Positions 24,480-34,600 of a DNA stretch of 64,000 nucleotides are shown one piece after another. A model generated the notes under the pieces. The model saw only the letters and a program-made list of their open reading frames with translations. It searched no databases and was not told the DNA's origin. Made by a program: the position numbers and the translations under genes. This DNA is from Alligator mississippiensis (taxonomy: Eukaryota > Chordata > Crocodylia > Alligatoridae). Numbering within the stretch: the stretch's first letter is position 1; every line of letters starts with the position of its first letter. The stretch covers positions 306,172,956 through 306,236,955 of the forward strand of contig NC_081824.1 of NCBI RefSeq assembly GCF_030867095.1, in the 5' to 3' direction.

Positions 24480-24541
24480 GCTAATTAGCATGCTCCAGCA
24501 GACTCAGTTAACTGAGTCCTCTCCAGCACATGCTAATTAGC
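24480..24541. repeat. Compound palindrome
   Basis: Two perfect 13-base inverted arms, GCTAATTAGCATG (24480-24492) and CATGCTAATTAGC (24529-24541), enclose a perfect 18-base palindrome GACTCAGTTAACTGAGTC (24501-24518). It can form a cruciform or double hairpin. Confidence 0.85.
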
Positions 24542-24545
24542 CTGC

Positions 24546-25474
24546 ACTGGAGCAGGGATTGGGGCACATGTTTAGAAGCCCATGGTGACCATTTTGGATG
24601 CTTTTCCTTACTTGATATTAGTGTGCACTCATCAGACTTTGGGGATCTCAAAATTTAGCTAATCCTGTCAAAATAGGATAGGTTTGATACACTTAGACAA
24701 AACAGGCTACATTCTTAATTCATTAATTTAATGTGGTTTGAATTACTCTGAGGCTTAGAAATTTAATTGTGGGAAAAGAGGCAACTTGATGGAGGCATTT
24801 AAAATATATGAATAAAACCTGATCCATCCTTTTTTTTTTAATCCTTTTTATAAATTTTACAACTGTTGAGGGTATTGGATTCAGGACACCAGAATAAATG
24901 AACATTTAGTCTGGTCTGGTAAACAATTTGTTCCCTTTCTGTGTACATGCAAGGCTATTAGCAGTGGATATTTGTTGTTCTGTTTTGTTTACTCTGTGTG
25001 GTATGCCATGCATCTAAAATTAGAAACTGGTCTTAAAACAGCTTTTTATTAGTTTTTTCCAGTAACTTTTCAGAAATTGAAATGCACAGATCCTTTCAAA
25101 AGACTGTATCTAATCAAATTGGTACTATATTTAAAACTTCAGACTGCAATAGAATATAAAGCTGCAGCTGGCATATTGTTCTTGGCTGTCACTTTTACAA
25201 TATATACTGTAATTTCATGTAATCCTCATATAAGATGGCAACCCCTGAACAAAAGATTGAAGGGAAGGGAAAGACTTAGTAAAAATAGTATTGGGTTGTA
25301 TTGTAAAAATAGTATTGGGTAACACACCCAAGCTTTTATTAAAATATTTAGTAGCTGTAAAATTACACTAGACCTGAAGTTTGTCAGTCTCTCTAGTGCT
25401 AAGCCAGTAAAAGGAACAGTGCCTCTGGGAATAAATCTTTTATATTATTTCTTTACCTATAACTGTGTTGGGGG
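24546..25474. other. AT-rich non-coding DNA
   Basis: No gene recognised. AAAAATAGTATTGGGTT is duplicated in tandem at about 25280-25320. Confidence 0.5.
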
Positions 25475-26575
25475 TAGAGGTGCACTGATACATCAGTTTG
25501 ATATTGGATCAGCACTGATATAAAGAAAATTGGCTGTATCAGAAATTGGCCCAATGCAGCTGATAATTTGGCCAAAAAATGTCCGTGTGTGTGTGCAGCC
25601 ACAGTGCAGCACTCAGGCAGAAAGGAGCACAGCCCGGCAGCTTAGTGAGCTGTGTGCAGCTGATAAATCTTTTCTGGTGGAAGGGGAGGGGGGAGGGAAG
25701 CGGTGTGGTGGGGGGCAGATCAACACCCCCCACAGTGAGGGAGGGACAATGGTAGATGAAGCCCAGATGGGCAGGGCAAGCACAGGATGGAGCCACGGCT
25801 CATGTGAGGGGGGCATGTGCCCCCAGATCTGCATGGGGCGGGGCAGGCGGGCTGGAGCTGGGGCTGCATTGGGCTCTTCTCAGCAGGGGCTGGGCTTGGG
25901 GCGGGCGGCGGTGGTGCTGGGAGAGGGACTATGGGGGGGGCTGCAGCCACCCCAAATTTTCCCATAGCCCCCCAAGCCCCCCTCCTCAGCACTGCTGCTG
26001 CCCACCCCGTGCAGCCCCAGCTCAGGCCCCACCTCCACCTACATGCCAGAAAGAGCTGGGGCTACAGTGGCAGTGCTGGGAGAGGGGTTTTGGGGTGGCT
26101 ACGGCAAAATTTGAGGTGGCTGCAGTCCCCCAGTAGCCCCCTCCCAGCACTGTTGCCGCCTGTCCTGAGCCCAGCCCCGACCGAGAAGAGCCTGGCGCTG
26201 CCCCAGCTCCAGCCCCCAGCTGCACCCTGCCCACATCCCTGCTCTGTGCAGATCCATGGGCACACGCCCTCCTTCATGCCCTCCCAGGGTGTGCACAGTG
26301 GTGGGAGCTACCCCCCACCATGGTAACTGGACAAGCTGTGGCTCCATCCCACACTACGCCCACCTGGGCAGCATCTGCTCCTGTCCCACTTCCTCCCTCA
26401 CCACAGGGGACATTGATCTGCCCCCACAGCCCTTCCTTCCCCCCTCCCCTTCTACCACAACAGACTTGCCAGTTGCACGCAGCTGTATTGGAAATTGGAT
26501 CGGTATTGGCCGATATGCCTCCTTAAAAATTGGCTATCAGTATCGGCCCCCAAAATCTCTACCAGTGCACCCTTA
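25475..26575. mobile_element. hAT-like element with 'gggtgcacygata' ends and GC-rich core
   Basis: Left end TAGAGGTGCACTGATACATC, right end CTACCAGTGCACCCTTA, with matching subterminal 'attggatcagcactgatat' and 'tatcagtatcggcc' sequence. Flanks GTTGGGGG and GTTTTGGG could be a decayed 8-bp duplication. The 900-base core is very GC-rich with partial inverted symmetry; no transposase frame is seen. Confidence 0.85.
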
Positions 26576-26903
26576 GTTTTGGGCTGAAATATTGGTAGAA
26601 ATAATATCGTTGCCCTAACACAATATATATTGGAAGTTCTGGGCTCTTAATTAAACCTAACATACTACAGAGGTTAGAAGTTCCTGTCTACATCCACAGG
26701 GTAAATAGATATGAATTGGATGTTTTTGAATAGTAACACAATGTAATATGATAGATGCTGATACTGTGTATATATAAGGACACAATCCCTGTCCCTGAAA
26801 GATTGCCTAAAATTACAAGTAGCTGCATGGAAGGGGACCAGGCAAAATGCTGTTGCACATGGCACAAGTGTCCACCTACATGGAACCATTTACAGGATCA
26901 GTA
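26576..26903. other. Non-coding, no gene seen
   Basis: No exon or clear repeat. Confidence 0.4.
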
Positions 26904-27224
26904 GGCACATCTACACATGAGCATTTACTGCACGGTAACCAAAATTACTGCGCAGTATAGGCGCACATCTACACGTACATCATACAGGTATCAAATGTAT
27001 GCCTGATAGTTACTGAGTAGTAACGCACATGTAGGCACCTTACTGAGCAGTAACACTGTGTGTGTGGATTGACTTGGGACTAATTTTAGTCCCAAGTCAG
27101 TCCATACACAGTGTTAATGCGCTTTAACATCTGCATGTGTAGATGCTGGCCTATTCCTGGTTACTGCGCAGTAGTTTACTGCACAGTAAATTTAAGCCGA
27201 CGTAATTGCGTGTGTAGACATGCC
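26904..27224. mobile_element. DNA transposon with TCTACAC ends and strong central hairpin
   Basis: Inverted ends GGCACATCTACACATGAGCA and TTGCGTGTGTAGACATGCC. Inside, TTACTGC(G/A)CAGTAA motifs recur on both sides. The middle (27054-27113) is a hairpin whose arms contain TTGACTTGGGACTA and TAGTCCCAAGTCAG. Non-autonomous; superfamily uncertain (hAT or Harbinger type). Confidence 0.8.
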
Positions 27225-28194
27225 GAGTGACATCAGTTGATGGAACAAAGAATTCATTGTTTCAAATCCCTTTTTTGTATGTAAACAGTCTTCTGAGTTT
27301 AATATACCATGTGTGATCTTCTCACGTGCACATGCTTGCTGTCTCTAACATTCTGTGTTTAGTATCTAACACTTGACACTGTTTTTATTTTTTTTAATTT
27401 ATATATTTAATCTTAACTCATCTTTTAATAGTTGTTTTGAATATCATCTTGCAATTTGTCAGTCAAGCTGAAAAGTTCCTATGAGAAAATGCTTCTTTAG
27501 GAAATTAAAAAGGTTTCAAGTGGTAGAAAGTTTTCTTGTATGTTAGGATGAAGATAGTTGGGGATCTCTCCTCTGATTTGGAGAGCTTTGGGGCAATAAA
27601 AAGGTTTTTATTAACGCTTTCTTCCTCATAATATTTGAAAACTTTAGGTTTGTGCTGCTTACCCATCAGAAAGGTTCATTTGTTGTTGTCTGAACTGATG
27701 TCTGTAGTGCTGGGTTTCAACTCCAGGTCTCAAGCAAGAAGCTTAGTATTTGTGGTTTCCTTTGTATAAGGAGATCTTGCAGCTGGGAAAGTGAGCTTCT
27801 GAATAAATTGAGGAATGACAAAAGTACTCCTAAAATTTATTTTGCATCCTAACAACCTTTCTCCCCTATCTGCAAAGAACTAGATGGATTATTAGGTAGT
27901 TATCCTCTTTCTAAATGCATTTGCAAAATGATTTTGGCATTACCTCTTTTGCATGTATGTATCTTAAAGTCATTGCATACCTCACTGAATAGATAAAAAG
28001 TAAAGGATAAAATGGGATAATAACATGATTCTGGAGAAGTAATACAAATAGTGTGGTGTTCACTGCATCCTGCATGGTTTGGTGTGGCAGTTTGTTTATA
28101 AATAAAAAGCTTACATTGTATGTTTTGAGCTGTTAGTGAATGTGAACCTTTTTATCACATCACGTACAGGTTCTGCAGTGCAGTCATAACTTTG
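27225..28194. other. AT-rich non-coding DNA
   Basis: No gene or repeat recognised. Confidence 0.5.
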
Positions 28195-28440
28195 ATCCTA
28201 CTGTATAGCTCTAGTCCAGCAAAGCATGTTCTTAGCTGTAAACATGTGAGTGCCATTGAAGTCTAAATGCTCCATTTGAAGGCTATGAGACTAATCATGT
28301 GATTAGGCACCTGTTCAGCGGAGCTCTTTACCAGATGCTTTTAAGCATGTAAGGCCATTGTTTTTGAGCAAAGCTCTTAAGCAGATGTTTAATTTAAGGT
28401 ATGCAAATAATCCCATTGACATGCATCCTTAAAATTTAGT
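28195..28440. repeat. Ancient interspersed repeat ('cagcaaagcacttaagc' type)
   Basis: TAGTCCAGCAAAGCATGTTC, TAAACATGTGAGTGCCATTG, AGCAAAGCTCTTAAGCAGAT and AATCCCATTGACATGC follow a repeat common in amniotes. The two halves are roughly inverted. Confidence 0.5.
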
Positions 28441-29578
28441 AAGTCCATACGTTCTTTGCTGTACTAGAAGTATTATGCTGTGTTGTATTGGGACCTAACT
28501 GCAGTTACCTGGGAGGGGCTACAGTGCTAACATCTTAAATGGATTTGATCATTCTACACAATAAAAGGTCTATTTCACAAATTGAAATCAAAATAAAATA
28601 CACCTGAGGATACATTTACCTCCACAGGTAAATATTGTAGTTTTTAACAGCTTTATTTGCTTAAGATAACACAACAAGATAGAATTGTTTTGTCAATATC
28701 CCATGTTTTTGCATTCTTTGCTTGTATTGAGTTCTTTTACTGCATCAAAATATCAAGCTAGTTTATTATTTCAGCTCCTCTTTAGATGTTTTGCAAATGT
28801 AACTATGTTTTTTCTTTATTAAGTGCAGACAATTGGGCTGCTAGTGGCATGGTTTACCAATAATTTTCTGTTGGCCTGCATGTATTTCAAATTAAACTTA
28901 ATTCCTTAATAAAATACATGGAAATAGGACACTGTCCCAATGAAATATAAGAGCTGGTGATTATTTTATGAATAAGAGAGTCATTTTTTCTTACAGCAAA
29001 TGTGATCATCAGATTCCATGAATATGGTAGTTTATAGTAGTTTCTTGTTAAATGCTTTCATTTTGTGGCTTTTGCCTGTACTCAGCTGGGACAAAATATG
29101 TAGCCAGTTTTTACAAGAGTACCAAAATGTAAACCATGTCATTGCAGCATCTTTTTTTTTTTTTTAAGTAGTATCTTTTTCCTCCTTTTTTCATCGTTAC
29201 TATTGCTGTAGCAACTTTATTTGTTTAATATGTCAAGTACTGAACAGACATGATGCCCAGGTATAGACATTACACTTTTACGGTATAAGTGATTGGAAAC
29301 TGGTATACAGTATACCTGTAACAGAACAGAAACTCAGCGCACAAAACTGGTCTATACCCATAATAGAACATAAGTTTGGCATACATGGACTGATTTAAAA
29401 ATGGCAGAACCCAGTCCAAGATTTGCCGCCCCCCCCCTCCTACCCCCCAGGGGTGAATATGTGTTCTCTTCTCTACCAATCTGAATTATGCTGCTTACAG
29501 AAAACTGCATAGCCAGATCAATTCTGCCTTAAGCTTTTTGAATGTCTGTACCTAGCGAATGTGGGCAATCTGGTTAAC
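28441..29578. other. AT-rich non-coding DNA
   Basis: No gene recognised. A T-run lies at about 29151-29165. Confidence 0.5.
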
Positions 29579-30165
29579 AAGGATCCTAGTTTTCTCTGAT
29601 TAAAAAAAAAAATCCTAAATTTTCTGATTAAAAAAATAACTAAAAATCCACATTTTTCCATGATTACAATGGAATATATTAGTGCTGTTTCATATATATA
29701 ATATTGGTGGTGTTTCATTTTCACGAGTCTCATGTGCCTTGAACCAACTTTGCTCAGCTACAGCAGCTGAGTTGGGGCAGGAGCTATGTACCGGGGTCCC
29801 TGGCCCCATAGCCCTGGCAGCTGGGGGGCCCTTTAGCAGGGATGGGGGTGCAGGAGCTGTAGGTGGAAGGCAAGGGGCACCAGCAGGGCTGGGAGGACTG
29901 TGGGAGGGGGAGCGAGGGGCACGGAGTAGGGTCACGGGGCTGTGGCAGGGGGGAGTGAGGGGCACAAGCAGGGCTGAGGTGGGGTGAGGGGCACCAGCAG
30001 GGCTGAGAGGGTGTGCTGAGAGGGAATGTCGGGCACCAGCAGTGCTAGGGAGGTTATGGGGATGGTCTTTAATTTTAATAATGGATTTGGGGGGGTTATC
30101 AGAGAATTTGTGACTGTTTATCAGAGGATATGCAGTTTTTTATTAGGGAAAACCAGGATCCCTGG
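29579..30165 (+). mobile_element. Transposon with GGATCC(T/C) ends and GC-rich core, copy 2
   Basis: Left end AAGGATCCTAGTTTTC and right end GAAAACCAGGATCCCTGG are inverted. 'tctgattaaaaaa' and 'ttatcagagaat' sequences lie inside each end. The core 29760-30060 is GC-rich and matches part of 11195-11420. Confidence 0.65.
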
Positions 30166-31598
30166 TGATAAGCCCATATGCAAGACAAATTGAGTAGCTC
30201 TTTGTCCATATTCTAATTTTGCTTGGACAATGGAAGCTTTGTATTTTGGCATAAGTACAAGATGCTTGAACGCTCAGTACTTGAAACAGGTCCATATATT
30301 TAGGCATCTGAGTGTGTTTTTAGCATTGGGGCTTGATCCCCTGTTGACTCTCTTAATAGTTGTGATTCCTGGTATTTAAAATGAAAAACATTTGCTGGTT
30401 ACTATTAACCAAATAACCCCCTTAGTGTCTGATTACATACCAGAGCGTATAAAAGGCAGGATTTTTTTTTGCATGCCTACAGATCTGCTACTGAAAGAGG
30501 AGTTTGTTTAAACTACTGCTGTCAAGAAAAATCTGACCTTGTCAAGGTTAGGCATATGCTTTTTCTCAAATAAGTCTAAGGCTCTCCTAACCCTGCTAGC
30601 CGCAAACCAAAATCTTGACATATCCAAGGGCAGCATAACATAAATTTTTTTGACAAGCAAATGCCCAAGGGTCAGTGTGTGCAGTGCTCCAACTCAGATG
30701 ACAATTTGCCATTAAATAAGTTAGAATAAGTAACAAGGAAGAACTGAAGAAAAGAAAGTATCAAGAACCATAAATAAGCAGAAAGAAAAGCTTTTATTTT
30801 ATTATGACTCTTTCTTCAGGAACTATATTTAAACTGCCCCAGAAACATATGACGCTTGCAAGCTATGATTTGTCTTCCCTCTGAGGTCTAAAACTTCTCT
30901 AAAACATCTATGGTTCAGGTGTATCTTACAGCACTATTAAATACCAGCCAGTGTGATTGTAGTTGAGTAAACTGTTTGGGATTTGTAGCTCTCAATGTTT
31001 ATCCAGAATTTTTGACAGAAAGCAGTATACCAACATGTCATTTTCCTTTGCTTGAATGATCAAGGAAGACTTAATACAAATCAGTCCTTTTTATGGTTGA
31101 AACTATGTTTGCAGATAATGTATCTGATGTTTTACTTCTGTGCATTGTGCTGTTAACCACAGTTGTTTTTGAGTTGCACACATTTTACTGCGACTGGCTG
31201 GTTGGCAATTTTCCTGTAGCTGGTTGGCATGTTGGCTGTTAACAGCCTCTGGTGCTCTGGAACCATCTTACAGTGAAATCCTCCGTTCCCATCTCTCTGA
31301 GAACACCTTTGTTACAGGCGGGAGTTCCTAAGAAGAGGAATTGCAATTTGTATTGTGTGGTCCCTGGTGCACAACAATAATTCGGAGATTTTCATTCAAC
31401 TTAATGTAAACCATTCAGTTCACTTTAAACTGGTTCCACTATATATCTAAGCATCTGGGTGGCTTATGCTATCAGTATTGCTTAGATTGTTGCATCCTAA
31501 TTTCACTTGCACGTCTTTGCAAAACCTTTTCTTTTTCTTTTTTTCTTTAATTATATTTCCTTTCTTGCTGCACTTTTTCTTTTTATTTTGTATTGTAG
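30166..31598. other. Last part of SRPX intron 1
   Basis: No exon, CpG island or repeat recognised. The pyrimidine-rich tract before 31598 is the exon 2 acceptor region. Confidence 0.55.
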
Positions 31599-31658
31599 GT
31601 TCGGGATACTCACCCTTAGAAGATGATGAAGATGTGTATGCACACAATAGATATAAAG
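31599..31658 (+). CDS. SRPX: SRPX exon 2: acidic N-terminal segment
   Basis: A 60-base exon after a T-rich tract ending TATTGTAG, followed by donor GTGAAT. It begins with the last two bases of a Gly codon and reads [20 protein letters not shown], close to the human segment that follows the signal peptide. It is phase 1 at both ends, so exon 1 must end with one base of a Gly codon. Human SRPX has the same acidic run (PLEDDE) here. No ATG-led signal peptide precedes it in frame, so the start of the protein lies in an exon further upstream. Confidence 0.93.
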
Positions 31659-34600
31659 GTGAATGCTTTGCTTATGTGCTAATGAGGATCAGCTGATTGC
31701 TGGGAGAGCTTCTCCCTTTTCATCCTGTCTTAGAGTGATCCAGCTCCGTGTTTGTGTTCAAACTTTTTCTATCAAGATAAGCTTTTTATTTTTATTTTTC
31801 TAACAATGGAAAATAAACCAAGCACTGTTCACCATCGTTTGCTTACCTGAGTAAGTTCCTGTTTTATTGCCTTCTTCACCTTTGAAAGGCCAAGCTGCTA
31901 GCTTATGAGAATTAAAAACAAGGTTCTCTTTTTTCTCATTCATACATCAGAGCCGAACCATCAACAGTAACCATGTCCAGAATCTGGACTTTTTGATGTT
32001 AATGTATGGCAGCACTTGAAAGAGAGCTTGATTTTTTTTCCATAAGCTTTTCCATAAACTAATCCTCATTTTGGGTTCACCTAGCAACCTGAAATGAAGA
32101 GTAAAGTGTGTTAACTAATGAACATGCAAATCATTAAGCAAATGATGCAGCCCCAATAATTAACTAATGACATTCAACATGTTAAGAAATAAAATTCAGA
32201 TTTTCTTCCTGATTCCAAACAAGTTTATTGACCATAGCATTGGATAGAAAATATTTTTTCACCATCGGTAAACCCCATGAGTTGCATCTCATTTCATAAA
32301 ATATGGTTCTATTGTAGCTGACAAATGATTTTTATTGTCAATTTAGTTGGCTGCTATGGTTTTGTTAGCAAACTAGTCCCTGCACAGGTAAGATATTCAG
32401 GCAACCAAAAATATTTCTATATCTTTGTGTAACATTGATACCATTCAGGGAATAAAACAGATTTTTAAAGAAAAGTTATTTATGAGCAGCAAAAAAGAAG
32501 GCAGAAAATACTAAGAATGTATTATGCTTTATAAATTATTTATAAGAACCCCTCACAAATTTGTACTTCATTGTGAAGATTACTGCAACTAAGTAGTCAA
32601 AATGTGGACTCTAAGAAATTTCTTTTGTAAAGTGATCCAGAACAAATTGTTTTAATGGCAGCAGAGATTTATCTGTGGTAAGTGAGACATAGTGGCTTAT
32701 TCACCCAGCTGTTAGTAAGTGCATTGAATTTTTAAGCTGTGCTGCCAGCTGAAAGAGTTTAGACAACTCCGTTCCAAATATCTAAGATATGAAGCTGAGA
32801 AGACTTGTACTGCATTAGCATGCTTACATTTATGTGAGTTCACAAGTTAGCTCACAAAAAAAGGGATGGACTTGAGTTGCCAGATTAAAATCAAAACTTA
32901 CCTTAAATACAAAGTTATTCATATCTAGAGGTTTGGTTACTGCCTATCTTGTGTTGCAGATATTTTGGATTAATACATACGCTCGCTGTTATGTATGCAT
33001 CTACACTAGTACATGCATAACATGGTGTATGTACACGTACAAAGCTGTGTATACCCCGTAACTTTTCAGCTCACAAGGGTGCTTGCTTGCTTGCTAAGGG
33101 CCACATGCCAAACCTTTCATGATTACTTGGAAGTTTTTCAACTAGCTTAGACCACCAAGGAAAAATCCCTGCTGCTTTATTTTCCCAGAACGCAACTAAG
33201 GATTCCTTCTCTCTCTGATAAACCCTCTGTTCAACTGCCCAATCCAAGTGAGCCCTGCTGTGGAGCATCATTTTTTCATGCTGCTCTTATAGGAAACAAC
33301 CTAAAACCTGTGTTTATAGAGGACTGCCAGGCACTTTGGTCAATACCACTGTCAACTGACCACAGCTGCCATTTACATTATTTTTTCAAATTGTCTAAAT
33401 TGTAAAAATAATAGTGACACCCAACTCTTGTGTAATTCTTTTTATCCATAAATCTGAAAGCACATTTATAAATAATGTTTAATTTCACTAATCCTCATGT
33501 TTTAGGTGGAAAAACTGGGGCATAAATAGATCGAAGCAATTTGCCAAGAGTGGCAGAGCTGGGAATAAAACCTGGATTGCCTGGTTCCCACTAGTCCACT
33601 GGGCTACAGTGCCTCTCAAGCGGTAGTATATTTTTAGTAACTTTGAGCTAAATCCGTGTGCTCAACTAACAGCCCATAAGCCAAATCCGACCCGTGGATA
33701 TGTGTTATCCAGCCTGTGAGTCTCCCTATGGGTCTGGAATTTTGCCAGCAGGGGAGCAAGGGGAGATGGGGGCAATGATTCCCAGAGATGCAGCAATTAA
33801 CACTGCTACTGCTCCTTCACTGCCAAATTTCTGGATCTGTGAGGAGCCCTGTGGGCTAGATGACATGGCACATCACACTGGCATGATTGGGCCATAGGTG
33901 GAGTCACTCTGTGACCAGATTTAGTGCACCCTATCACACCCGCAGAGACACCCTGTGTGCTTACCCCATGCTGGATCAGGCCCACAGACTGACCCTGCAT
34001 GTAGGATCCAACTTCTGGACTAGCCCTATACCACTCATCCAGCCTGTAGGACTGGATAGGTTGAGTGCCACGAGGCTAAACCCTTCCTCATCCTCAGCAT
34101 AAACCCCTTCTAAGTTGAGCTCAGTCTAGTTCTGTTATGTCCAATGTGGAGAACCATATTCAGAGGGCTCGCAGGTTATAGCCATCCCCTGCACACTGGG
34201 CAGTCAGGCCTCAGATGTTTGCTGCATGCCACTGTGCACCAGAGGCATGAGGTGGAGCCATGGAAAAGTCTGGGAGGACTGGAAAGTTTGTTTTTGTCTA
34301 TTTTTACCATGTCCAGTTTGCTAATTATATATAATATTTTGCAATTCTCTCCTTTTAATACAAGTTCCCTCTTTTACCTTATTTCATCTCTACACCTGTG
34401 AATTTGCATGACTATACCAACTTTTTTCTAAAAGGTGTATTCCTCATGTATATTTAGTCACTTTCCATTGACATTCTCATTTAATACATTTATTTTCAAA
34501 GCCAGCTAAGTAGATTTATGTAGGGAAAAAATTAATCCCAGAGAAAGAAGTCAGATATATTTCCCTCCACTTGCCAAAAGAAGGTTGCTAATTCACAAGC

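Noticed and set aside
25530..26347. Several frames of 70-169 codons
   Set aside because: They lie inside the GC-rich core of a hAT-like element and show no transposase motif.
29682..29987. Candidate SRPX exon 1
   Set aside because: The frame lies in a transposon core, lacks a leader peptide and has no donor in the required phase.
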